64,000 nucleotides of DNA. Origin: Ruminococcus flavefaciens (GTDB taxonomy: Bacteria; Bacillota; Clostridia; Oscillospirales; Ruminococcaceae). This document shows, in pieces, positions 1 to 7,026 of this stretch (position 1 is its first letter; every line of letters begins with the position of its first letter). The DNA lies in NCBI GenBank assembly GCA_023662725.1, contig JAMPIL010000005.1:1-64000 (forward strand), given 5' to 3'. The position numbers and the translations under genes are program-made. The notes under the pieces were generated by a model that was given only the letters and a program-made list of their open reading frames with translations, was not told the origin of the DNA and searched no databases.

Positions 1-90
1 CTTTTCCTTTTCCTTCTTGTTTGTTCTCTTCCATTTCGTTTCCTTCTGCTTTTTCAGTAAAAAAGTTTTTGAAAAGATTTCGAAAATCGC

Positions 91-119
91 TTGACAAATT
101 CTTTTAAATGTGATATAAT
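91..119 (+). promoter_or_regulatory. promoter of the tRNA/5S unit
   Basis: TTGACA at 91-96 and TATAAT at 114-119 with a 17-base spacer make a perfect vegetative promoter. Transcription would begin about 126, just before tRNA-Lys. It shows that the tRNA-5S-tRNA unit has its own start and does not depend on an upstream 16S-23S operon. Confidence 0.85.
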
Positions 120-138
120 AGTTAAGCAGTAAAGAAAT

Positions 139-214
139 GCACCATTAGCTCAGTCGGTAGAGCAACTGACTCTTAATCAGTGGGTCCTGGGTTCGAGTCC
201 CCGATGGTGCACCA
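139..214 (+). tRNA. tRNA-Lys (CTT anticodon)
   Basis: The acceptor stem GCACCAT (139-145) pairs with ATGGTGC (204-210), followed by discriminator A and an encoded CCA at 212-214. The anticodon loop CTCTTAA displays CTT, which reads AAG (lysine). The D-arm (TAGCTCAGTCGGTAGAGC) and T-loop (GGTTCGAGTCC) are canonical. First gene of the unit, 3 bases before tRNA-Glu. Confidence 0.95.
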
Positions 215-217
215 GAT

Positions 218-292
218 GGCCCGTTGGTCAAGCGGTTAAGACACCGGCCTCTCACGCCGGTAACACCAGTTCGATTCTGGTACGGGTCACCA
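218..292 (+). tRNA. tRNA-Glu (CTC anticodon)
   Basis: The acceptor GGCCCGT (218-224) pairs with ACGGGTC (282-288), and CCA is encoded at 290-292. The anticodon stem CCGGC/GCCGG frames the loop CTCTCAC with anticodon CTC, which reads GAG. The body GTTGGTCAAGCGGTTAAGAC is typical of bacterial tRNA-Glu. It lies between tRNA-Lys and 5S rRNA. Confidence 0.93.
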
Positions 293-302
293 TTATAAAT
301 AA

Positions 303-418
303 ATCGGTGTTTATGGCAACGAGGTCACACCCGTTCCCTTTCCGAACACGGAAGTTAAGCTCGTTTACGTTGATGATACTTGGCTGGCGACGGCCTGGGA
401 AAGTAGAAAGACGCCGAT
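303..418 (+). rRNA. rrf: 5S ribosomal RNA
   Basis: ATCGGTGT (303-310) pairs with ACGCCGAT (411-418) as helix I of a 116-base molecule. Internal landmarks are the CCGTTCCCTTTCCGAACACGG hairpin and GAAGTTAAGC after it, both typical of 5S rRNA, and the loop-E/helix IV region around TGGCTGGCGACGGCCTGGGAAAGTAG. No 16S or 23S rRNA is present in the window. The gene sits between tRNA-Glu and tRNA-Asn and is therefore read from the tRNA promoter at 91-119. Confidence 0.93.
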
Positions 419-426
419 ATTTATAT

Positions 427-502
427 TCCTCCTTAGCTCAGTCGGTAGAGCACTCGGCTGTTAACCGAGTTGTCGCCCGTTCGAGCCGGGCAGGGGGAGC
501 CA
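427..502 (+). tRNA. tRNA-Asn (GTT anticodon)
   Basis: The acceptor TCCTCCT (427-433) pairs with AGGGGGA (492-498), one pair being T-G. Discriminator G and encoded CCA follow at 499-502. The anticodon stem CTCGG/CCGAG holds the loop CTGTTAA with anticodon GTT. Last gene of the unit; the terminator begins directly after its CCA. Confidence 0.94.
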
Positions 503-538
503 AAAGCGATCAGTGAATTTCATTGATCGCTTTTTTAT
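503..538 (+). terminator. intrinsic terminator of the tRNA/5S unit
   Basis: AGCGATCA (505-512) pairs with TGATCGCT (524-531) around an 11-base loop and is followed by a run of T at 531-536. It ends the stable-RNA unit and lies directly before the gene at 565. Confidence 0.85.
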
Positions 539-564
539 TTATAATTTCGGGATGGTGTGTTAGT

Positions 565-984
565 ATGAATATAAAGAGATTGATAAGCGTAGTCGTAGTT
601 TTCTGCCTTGCTATAGTGGGGTGGGCGATATACAGAAATCATAATACAAAATCAGAAAAAACACACCAAGATGACTATAGAATCATTGAAACGTTACATA
701 GAGAAATGGATAAAATTTCTAAGTCCGCCTCTGTCTATGATTTGGGTGACAACGGTGTATGGCATATTTATGAACTTGGTCTTATGTATGAAAAGGATGA
801 GGATTTCTTCAAACAGCTTAGCCGTGATCTTGGAAGCGATTTCAAATGGAAGCTTTCTAACAGTGACTCTCTTTTCATAGGAATACTCCCACATAGAAAT
901 AATTATCGTATATATGCAGGAACACCAGATGATGAGCATATGCTTTATCCGGAGTGGAATTACTCCAAATTAGAAGAAAAATGA
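565..984 (+). CDS. small membrane-anchored hypothetical protein
   Basis: Unrecognised protein of 139 residues. An upstream TTG start at 523 is possible but lies inside the terminator hairpin; the ATG at 565 has a weak GGGATGG upstream and places a clean membrane anchor (residues about 6-22, rich in V, A, I and W) at the N-terminus. The rest is hydrophilic and probably extracytoplasmic, with many Asp, Glu and aromatic residues; no cysteine lipobox is seen. No promoter is evident between the tRNA terminator and the start. No function can be assigned. Confidence 0.55.
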   Translation: MNIKRLISVVVVFCLAIVGWAIYRNHNTKSEKTHQDDYRIIETLHREMDKISKSASVYDLGDNGVWHIYELGLMYEKDEDFFKQLSRDLGSDFKWKLSNSDSLFIGILPHRNNYRIYAGTPDDEHMLYPEWNYSKLEEK

Positions 985-1056
985 TGCGTTTTTAATGAGA
1001 TTTAGAAAACTGATAGTCGAGAAATCACGTATTATCCACATTCTACTAACAGTCGA

Positions 1057-1086
1057 TTGACATTATAAGCTGATATACTGTATAAT
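1057..1086 (+). promoter_or_regulatory. promoter of the membrane XRE gene
   Basis: TTGACA at 1057-1062 and TATAAT at 1081-1086 are separated by 18 bases, 39 bases upstream of the ATG at 1125. Confidence 0.75.
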
Positions 1087-1124
1087 AAATTCATAATATT
1101 ATTATAGATTGTGAGGATATAGTT

Positions 1125-1937
1125 ATGAATTTAGAAAAAATGGGAAAATTTATAGCTGAATTAAGAATATTGAAGAAAATGACTCAGAAAGATTTGGCTG
1201 AGCATCTTAATATTACAGATAAGGCTGTTTCAAAATGGGAGAGAGGATTAAGCGGTCCTGATATTTCCTTACTTACGCCTTTGGCAGATATTCTTGAGAT
1301 AACAGTAAGCGAACTGCTTAATGGTGAGAAAAAAATTTCTGTGGACGAAGGAGTCGAAGAAAATTTAAATAATGCAATTACTTATACTGAGAACATTGTA
1401 AATCAGAAAAATAATAAATTTCGTAGTATTGGCGCTGGTTTATTCTCTGTGAGTTTATTTGTTGCGTTTATTGTTTGTGTAATATGTGATTATTCAATAT
1501 CGCAGCAGCTAAGCTGGTCGCTTTATCCAATAAGTTCAATGGTTTTCGCATGGATAGTAATATTTCCATTAATCAGACTTCCAAAGAACGGAGTAATAGT
1601 TGCGCTGATTTCTTTGAGTTTATTTATAATTCCTTTTCTTTATGTAAGAGACAGACTTGTTAAAACGGGCAAATATATTCTGCCAATAGGAATAAGGGGA
1701 TCAATTATTTCAATTTGCTTTTTATGGATTATCTACGGATTATTTAAGTTTTTTAAGAACAGAAAGTTACTTGCTTTAGGGATATCTTTTGTTTTAGGAA
1801 GTCTGTTCTGCTTACTTATAAATATAGTCGTTTCAAAAGTTCTCCTTGAACCTATTATTGATATCTGGGATGTTATTTCGTGTGTTTTATTGTTGATTAT
1901 AGGTATACTCTGTGTTATGAAGGAACGGTTAAAATAA
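1125..1937 (+). CDS. XRE-family regulator with a multi-pass membrane domain
   Basis: 270 residues. Residues about 8-65 form a helix-turn-helix of the XRE/Cro type (KKMTQKDLAEHLNITDKAVSKWERG, then a second half around DISLLTPLADILEITVSELLNG). This subtype is frequent in Firmicutes, where the HTH is linked to membrane segments. After a short linker there are about six hydrophobic helices from residue 100 to 263. The protein would sit in the membrane with a cytoplasmic DNA-binding head, so it may sense envelope state; that role is inference. It is followed after 31 bases by the broken small membrane gene, which probably belongs to the same transcript. Confidence 0.85.
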   Translation: MNLEKMGKFIAELRILKKMTQKDLAEHLNITDKAVSKWERGLSGPDISLLTPLADILEITVSELLNGEKKISVDEGVEENLNNAITYTENIVNQKNNKFRSIGAGLFSVSLFVAFIVCVICDYSISQQLSWSLYPISSMVFAWIVIFPLIRLPKNGVIVALISLSLFIIPFLYVRDRLVKTGKYILPIGIRGSIISICFLWIIYGLFKFFKNRKLLALGISFVLGSLFCLLINIVVSKVLLEPIIDIWDVISCVLLLIIGILCVMKERLK

Positions 1938-1968
1938 ACATATTTATTTAAAAAAAGGGGTATGAAAA

Positions 1969-2378
1969 ATGTTTATAGTTGTCGGATTTGTTGTAATTAT
2001 TGCCGGAATAATCATATGTTATATCCATAAAAGTCGTATTAGTAATTCTGAAACGTATTATGGAACAATAATAAATCTTCAGGAAAAGTTTATGTACCAT
2101 TATGGAGTTTTTACTAAGTATTGCCGTCCTGTAGTAAAGTACAGTAACGGTTTCACGGAAATAATTGCTGAACATTATAAAATAAAACTATAAAATTTAT
2201 AAATCTTCGTCATGGAGAAGGTGCAACGGTTTTGATCAATGTTGATCCTCGTATGCCAAAAAGCTTTTATTTTGCAGATGAAGAACGAAATTTTCCATTT
2301 GAAGCCATTATTGCTTTTGCTTTTGGTGTAACATTTATTGTTTTCGGAATTATCATAGAAGCTATTATATTATTATAA
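1969..2378 (+). pseudogene. frameshifted DUF3592-like membrane protein
   Basis: The first part (1969-2193) reads 74 residues: one N-terminal membrane helix, then YYGTIINLQ, a pattern seen in DUF3592-type proteins, and stops at TAA 2191. The continuation lies in another frame from about 2181: HGEGATVLINVDPRMPKSFY, then a second membrane helix, with its stop at 2376-2378. Joined together they make one protein of about 135 residues with a helix at each end and a small beta domain between, as expected for that family. The break falls in an A-rich run near 2178-2190, where a one-base change, or a sequencing error, would be easy. RBS AAAGGGG lies upstream. Confidence 0.6.
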
Positions 2379-2406
2379 AAATAAGCTGTTGCATTTGCAA
2401 CAGCTT
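2378..2406 (-). terminator. terminator downstream of trpB2
   Basis: A 10-base perfect hairpin, AAGCTGTTGC (2383-2392) with GCAACAGCTT (2397-2406) and a 4-base loop. On the minus strand it is followed by an ATTTTTAT tract. It closes the trpB2 transcript and may also stop the plus-strand XRE transcript. Confidence 0.75.
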
Positions 2407-2415
2407 TCATTTTAA

Positions 2416-3789
2416 TTAACCGATTTTAGGAAGTTTATCTGTAGATTTTTTAATTTCTTCATCAGTTGGGATATAGTCACCCATTTTGCCGTCATTGAAA
2501 GCGCCATAAGCGTACATATCAAAGTATCCGGTTCCTGTAAGACCGAAGAGAATGGTTTTTTCCTCGCCAGTTTCCTTGCATTTAAGAGCCTCGTCGATAG
2601 CGACCTTGATAGCGTGGCTGCTTTCAGGAGCGGGGAGAATACCTTCAACTCGTGCGAACTGTTGAGCTGCTGTAAAAACGGAAGTTTGTTCAACTGCAAC
2701 CGCTTCCATTAAGCCCTGATCGTAAATTTCTGACAGAATCGAGCTCATTCCGTGGTATCTGAGTCCGCCTGCATGACTTGCTGACGGCATAAATCCGCTT
2801 CCGAGAGTGTACATTTTCTGAAGAGGGCAAACCTTACCCGTATCGCAGAAGTCATAAGCGTAAACTCCTCTTGTGAAGCTCGGACAAGAAGCCGGCTCTA
2901 CAGCGATAAAGTGGTAATCAGCTTCGCCACGAAGCTTTTCTCCCATAAACGGAGAAATAAGTCCTCCGAGGTTGGAACCGCCGCCGGCGCAGCCTATGAT
3001 GATATCAGGTTTGATTTCGTATTTGTCCATAGCAATTTTCGATTCCATACCGATTATGGACTGATGAAGAAGAACCTGAGCAAGAACGCTTCCGAGAACG
3101 TAGCGGTAGCCCTCACGAGAGGTTGCGGCTTCAACGGCTTCTGAAATAGCGCAGCCAAGGCTTCCATTTGTGTCAGGGAATTCAGCGAGGATCTTTCTTC
3201 CAACCTCAGTTGTGTTGGAAGGAGACGGAGTTACGCTTGCGCCATAAGTTCTCATAACCTCACGGCGGAAAGGCTTCTGCTCGTAGGAGCATTTAACCAT
3301 ATAAACATTGCAGTCGAGGTCAAAATATGAGCAAGCCATAGAAAGAGCCGTACCCCACTGTCCTGCGCCTGTTTCGGTAGTAACGCCTTTAAGTCCCTGC
3401 TGCTTAGCGTAATAAGCCTGAGCGATCGCAGAATTAAGCTTATGGCTTCCGCTTGTATTATTTCCCTCGAACTTGTAATAGATTTTAGCCGGAGTTCCGA
3501 GTTTTTTCTCAAGGCAGTAAGCTCTTACGAGGGGTGAGGGACGATACATTTTATAGAAATTCTGAATTTCCTCCGGAATAGCGATATAACGGTCAGTTTC
3601 GTTAAGTTCCTGAGCAACAAGCTCATCGCAGAAAACGTGACCAAGCTCTTCGGCTGTTACGGGCTTTCCTGTAGCCGGATTAAGAAGCGGCGCAGGTTTT
3701 TTCTGCATATCGGCACGAACATTATACCATTCCTTTGGCATTTCGTTTTCTTCAAGATAAATTTTGTATGGAATTTTTTCGTTTGACAT
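2416..3789 (-). CDS. trpB: tryptophan synthase beta-like protein (TrpB2 type)
   Basis: 457 residues, longer than the usual 390-400 residue TrpB, with the N-terminal extension and inserts of the TrpB2 class. The family condenses indole with L-serine on PLP to give tryptophan. Visible landmarks: SGSHKLNSA holds the PLP lysine, ETGAGQWGTALS is the substrate region, GCAGGGSNLGG is the phosphate-binding loop, and LTGTGYFD lies near the C-terminus. RBS AAAGGAG precedes the ATG. It stands alone without trpA or other trp genes, and is preceded by a T-box leader with a UGG specifier, which strongly supports a tryptophan-linked role. TrpB2 proteins are often proposed to salvage free indole; here that is inference. 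PLP-fold relatives such as threonine synthase are less likely. Confidence 0.9.
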   Translation of the reverse strand: MSNEKIPYKIYLEENEMPKEWYNVRADMQKKPAPLLNPATGKPVTAEELGHVFCDELVAQELNETDRYIAIPEEIQNFYKMYRPSPLVRAYCLEKKLGTPAKIYYKFEGNNTSGSHKLNSAIAQAYYAKQQGLKGVTTETGAGQWGTALSMACSYFDLDCNVYMVKCSYEQKPFRREVMRTYGASVTPSPSNTTEVGRKILAEFPDTNGSLGCAISEAVEAATSREGYRYVLGSVLAQVLLHQSIIGMESKIAMDKYEIKPDIIIGCAGGGSNLGGLISPFMGEKLRGEADYHFIAVEPASCPSFTRGVYAYDFCDTGKVCPLQKMYTLGSGFMPSASHAGGLRYHGMSSILSEIYDQGLMEAVAVEQTSVFTAAQQFARVEGILPAPESSHAIKVAIDEALKCKETGEEKTILFGLTGTGYFDMYAYGAFNDGKMGDYIPTDEEIKKSTDKLPKIG

Positions 3790-3799
3790 AATAATTACT

Positions 3800-4110
3800 C
3801 CTTTTACTTGCCGGAAAAACGAAAAGCCTCCGTTCCGGCATAATAATGAAATGCCGGGACAGAAGCTGAATAATCATCTTTCTGCGGTGCCACCCTGCTT
3901 GACGCACAAATACGTCCACTCTGCACGCTCTTTTTCAAACGCCGGTTTTGATAACGCAGACCTGCTGCGGCTTACCTAATGAATCGGTTAAGATATTTCA
4001 GTTCGCCCTCGGAAGTCCATTCACAACTGAACTGTATATCTGCTCGCACCAAACGCAGACTCTCTGGTATACAATTTCAGAAGCTACTTACTCTTCTTCA
4101 ACGGTTTATA
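3800..4110 (-). promoter_or_regulatory. T-box riboswitch, tRNA-Trp specific
   Basis: Leader of trpB2. The conserved T-box AGGGTGGCACCGC is on the minus strand at 3896-3884. Upstream are AGAGAG and the rest of a stem I (about 4020-4095). A terminator hairpin, ATGCCGG/CCGGCAT with T-rich trailer, spans 3857-3816. On the 3' side of stem I the minus strand reads GTGAATGGACTTCC; the GAA-NNN-AC pattern of specifier loops puts codon UGG (minus 4019-4017) in the specifier position, which matches tRNA-Trp. Uncharged tRNA-Trp would stabilise the antiterminator and turn trpB2 on when tryptophan is short. Confidence 0.92.
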
Positions 4111-4116
4111 TATATA

Positions 4117-4145
4117 AATATATCATTATTATATTGTTATGTCAA
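4117..4145 (-). promoter_or_regulatory. promoter of the T-box/trpB2 transcript
   Basis: On the minus strand TTGACA (4145-4140) and TATATT (4122-4117) are spaced by 17 bases, giving a start near 4110, immediately before the T-box stem I. Confidence 0.7.
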
Positions 4146-4269
4146 GAGTCCTGTGCGTTTTTTGATGATATGCACAAAGTAAATATTACTGATTTGTGCT
4201 ATTTTCTGAAAAAAGTTTGCAAAAACCCTTTTATTTTTAATGGAAAAATGTTATAATAGATACAGTTTC

Positions 4270-4986
4270 TTATTTCCCATCAGGACGGTGTTTATCTCTG
4301 GTTGTGGAAATGCTTTCTTCGCTCCTCTTGATAAGGTTAAGAAGCGACGATGAATACTGAGCATAATCCTTTTGAAGAGTAGCCGTTGTTACATAAAGCG
4401 TATCGAAATTATCGACGCAGTCGTTTCCGTCAAGGGCAATGCCGCTTGAAGCAGCTTTGATATTAGCTTCGCTCATTGAAACGATAGCGTTTGCACTGTC
4501 GTTAGCTATAACTTTAGGTATCTTGAAAAGCTTCTGGTCATTATTCGGATTTGCGTTGTAGATGATTCTGAAAAGCTTATAAACCGAAAGCATAAGATAA
4601 GACGCAACTTCTTTAATAAGAGTTATGCTGCCTGCTTTTTGGGCGAGACTGAAAAGCAGACTGATTGAATTATTTATAATTCTTCGGTTGAAATTGATTA
4701 TCTCCGGTGACGGCATTTTAAGGGTATTATTTCCGTCGTCATCAGGAATATCCTCGATAGAGATTATTTTTCCCTCCGGTTCAGGAGTTCTTCCAAGAAG
4801 ATAATCGCACGATACATTATAATAATCTGCAATTTTTACAAGGAAATTCAATCCGCATTCACGGATTCCCTTTTCATAATGTGAAAGCAGCGCCTGAGAG
4901 ATGCCAAGATCGGTTGCAGCCTGCTTCTGGCTAATATGGCGTTCTTTTCTTTGTAATGTAATGATTCTTGCAAAATCGGAATTCAT
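4270..4986 (-). CDS. XRE-family transcriptional regulator
   Basis: 238 residues. An N-terminal helix-turn-helix (residues about 8-62: RKERHISQKQAATDLGISQA, LLSHYEKGIRECGLNFLVKI, ADYYNVSCDYLLGRTPE) is followed by a long non-membrane region rich in helices, with no recognised ligand domain. RBS GGGAGG lies 10 bases before the ATG. Its own promoter overlaps an inverted repeat (5034-5046), which suits autorepression. Targets are unknown; the neighbours are the divergent phosphatase gene beyond the repeat element and the convergently placed region behind trpB2. Confidence 0.85.
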   Translation of the reverse strand: MNSDFARIITLQRKERHISQKQAATDLGISQALLSHYEKGIRECGLNFLVKIADYYNVSCDYLLGRTPEPEGKIISIEDIPDDDGNNTLKMPSPEIINFNRRIINNSISLLFSLAQKAGSITLIKEVASYLMLSVYKLFRIIYNANPNNDQKLFKIPKVIANDSANAIVSMSEANIKAASSGIALDGNDCVDNFDTLYVTTATLQKDYAQYSSSLLNLIKRSEESISTTRDKHRPDGK

Positions 4987-5027
4987 AAAAAGTATCCTCC
5001 CAAAAATAAAAAAATATCAGCAGTATT

Positions 5028-5056
5028 ATTATAATACAAAATGTATAATAAGTAAA
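5028..5056 (-). promoter_or_regulatory. promoter with overlapping operator-like palindrome
   Basis: On the minus strand TTTACT (5056-5051) and TATAAT (5033-5028) are 17 bases apart. The spacer is filled by the palindrome ATACA-AAA-TGTAT (5034-5046 on the plus strand), a likely site for the XRE protein encoded just downstream. The palindrome is seen directly; its role is inferred. Confidence 0.6.
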
Positions 5057-5200
5057 TATGTCTGCGCATTGAAGAATTATTAATTTTTCGACGTTTTTTT
5101 GTGAGATTTGTCAATGAATAGAAAATTAACGCATTTTTTTGTGCATATCGTCTTACAGAAATAAGCCGGATTCAGCCAAAGAGTATAGTAAGACTGAATA

Positions 5201-5366
5201 TTAAGGAAACCTCTAAACACTCCTTTGATTAAGAAAAAATCAGATAGGTGCAACAGAGGCAAGGAAAGTGACCTAAATCGGGCTGTTGTCCTTTGAGGGT
5301 ACTTGACGCAGCATATGCCTTGCATAGCTGATTTTTGTAAAAAGAGGTTTTTAGAGGTTGCCTTAA
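5201..5366. mobile_element. miniature inverted-repeat element with TTAA ends
   Basis: GGAAACCTCTAAA (5205-5217) and TTTAGAGGTTGCC (5350-5362) are inverted repeats matching at 12 of 13 positions. They bound 158 bases flanked on both sides by TTAA (5201-5204 and 5363-5366), which looks like a target duplication. Inside, AAAAAATCAG and CTGATTTTTG form a second inverted pair. No credible protein is encoded. It occupies most of the 425-base space between the XRE promoter and the phosphatase gene and has the form of a MITE derived from an insertion sequence. Confidence 0.6.
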
Positions 5367-5411
5367 GATGTTTGCCGTCTAAGAGGTATTAAATATGAAA
5401 GGAATGTTAAT

Positions 5412-6071
5412 ATGAAAGGTTACCGTATAAGCATTATCCGTCATGGACTGACGGAGGCTAACGAAAAAGGCATTTATATCGGAAAAACCGATCTTCCGCT
5501 TTCTCAGAAAGGAGCGGGAGAACTTGCATCCAAAATGGATGAGTTCGATTATCCGTCTGTCCATAGAGTATATTCTTCACCATTGAGAAGATGCACGGAA
5601 ACGGCGGAGATTCTTTTCCCGTTTACGCAAATGTGTACTGTTGACGATTTAAGAGAGCTTGATCTGGGCGTTTTCGAGAATAAAAGCGTTGACGAACTCG
5701 TTGACCGTGATGACTATAAAGCGTGGCTCAGAGGCGGAAAAGACTCACGTCCGCCGGAGGGAGAAAGTCTTGAGGAGCTTTCTGCGAGAACTTTCAAGAC
5801 TTTGCACGAAATAATTATGGACATGATGAACGACGGTCTGACACATTGCGCTCTTATAACGCACGGAGGAGTAATTTCAAATATGCTCAGCGGTTTCGGG
5901 ATACCGAAATATGATCCGAAACAGCTTAATGCGGAGTTCGGCGAGGGATTTGATATAATAGTTACAGCTCAAATGTGGCTGAATTCTCAGGCATTTGAGA
6001 TTCTGGGATATTGTCCGTATGACAAAATTCCCGATCCAACGGACGATTATGCGTATAATGACTATATGTGA
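5412..6071 (+). CDS. histidine phosphatase family protein
   Basis: 219 residues of the phosphoglycerate mutase-like branch. The catalytic RHG motif is in SIIRHGLTEANEKG, the second arginine region is SPLRRCTETAEIL, the proton donor glutamate is in RELDLGVFENKS, and the second catalytic histidine is in LITHGGVISNML. No signal peptide, so a cytosolic phosphatase. Members hydrolyse small phosphate esters, for example alpha-ribazole phosphate or sugar phosphates; the substrate cannot be told. The longer spacing after the HG motif and the C-terminal tail (YDKIPDPTDDYAY) are typical of uncharacterised clostridial members. RBS AAAGGAATG precedes the ATG. Confidence 0.9.
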   Translation: MKGYRISIIRHGLTEANEKGIYIGKTDLPLSQKGAGELASKMDEFDYPSVHRVYSSPLRRCTETAEILFPFTQMCTVDDLRELDLGVFENKSVDELVDRDDYKAWLRGGKDSRPPEGESLEELSARTFKTLHEIIMDMMNDGLTHCALITHGGVISNMLSGFGIPKYDPKQLNAEFGEGFDIIVTAQMWLNSQAFEILGYCPYDKIPDPTDDYAYNDYM

Positions 6072-6132
6072 ATTTGCATATTTTCTATGATTTTACACAT
6101 AATACCATAAATCCATTCTGGAGGAAAGTATT

Positions 6133-7026
6133 ATGAAAATCAGAGAGCTTACAGCCTTTTCAAAAAAATTACTGAAAAATAAAAAAGCGCCGACCATGAT
6201 GATCTGTCTGCTTCCGCTTGCCGCAGAACTTTTCTTTCGTTTTGCAGAAGCCGCAGTTTTCAGTCTTTTGCTATATTTCGGAGAAATGCCGCCTATAGCT
6301 CTTTTCAGCGGAGAAAGCAAGATACAGCTTGCTGTAACTTTTGTTGCATTCGTTCTGAGAACGACGGTAACTGCTCTTCTTTTATATGGAGCAGCGTATC
6401 GACTTATGGAACTGTGCGACGAGAATCGGAAAAGGTCAACTCCGTTTTCAAGAATTCTTATGAGCAGAAGAAATTTCCGTAAAAGCCTTGCGATAATGCT
6501 CTGGTCTAAACTTATCGGGTTTCTGGCGCTTATTCCGGCGGCCTTTTTTGGAATAAACGCTTATTCGCTGTTTATCAGAAGCCATAATGTCAGCGGAATC
6601 TTTCTGACCTGTCATGCCTGTATGCTCACTGTTATTTCAGCAGTTTTCTGGATATCGGTAAGACTTAGTCTTGCGTCAGGATTTTTTCTTGCGGCACATT
6701 TCCCGAAAATGAGTGCGTTTAAAATCATTATATATTCGCTCCGATTCATGCGTGGACGAAAAAAGGAGCTTATGAAGCCGGTACTGTTTTATATTCCGGT
6801 TATGATTACCGTTATCGGAATTCCCTATGCCATTACAAGGCTTATGACGGCTTATGCGCTCGGAATTTCTATTTACATTAAAGAGGATGAGTATTTTGAA
6901 AGAAATAAAGCTGATCGTGGAATCGGTGAAGTCGATAACTCTTCAGACCTTCCTTATCGACCAAAAAGGCGTTTCAAAGCGTCTGCTTACAAAGCTGAAA
7001 CGTCGAGAGGGAGGAATAATGCGTAA
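6133..7026 (+). CDS. polytopic membrane protein of unknown function
   Basis: 297 residues with about five or six hydrophobic helices between residues 25 and 245 and a basic, hydrophilic C-terminal tail. No enzymatic motif is recognised; the architecture resembles DUF975-like integral membrane proteins, but this is a weak comparison. A strong RBS (GGAGG) precedes the ATG. Its last 131 bases overlap the start of the pseudouridine synthase gene in another frame, so the hydrophilic tail may be a by-product of that overlap rather than a selected domain. Confidence 0.65.
   Translation: MKIRELTAFSKKLLKNKKAPTMMICLLPLAAELFFRFAEAAVFSLLLYFGEMPPIALFSGESKIQLAVTFVAFVLRTTVTALLLYGAAYRLMELCDENRKRSTPFSRILMSRRNFRKSLAIMLWSKLIGFLALIPAAFFGINAYSLFIRSHNVSGIFLTCHACMLTVISAVFWISVRLSLASGFFLAAHFPKMSAFKIIIYSLRFMRGRKKELMKPVLFYIPVMITVIGIPYAITRLMTAYALGISIYIKEDEYFERNKADRGIGEVDNSSDLPYRPKRRFKASAYKAETSRGRNNA

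Noticed and set aside
3764-4256. Plus-strand open frames in the region upstream of trpB2
   Set aside because: The region is a T-box leader on the minus strand, with specifier, T-box and terminator; the frames are incidental.
5080-5325. An 81-codon minus-strand frame in the inverted-repeat element
   Set aside because: It crosses one end of the element, has no RBS and resembles no transposase; the DNA structure explains the region better.
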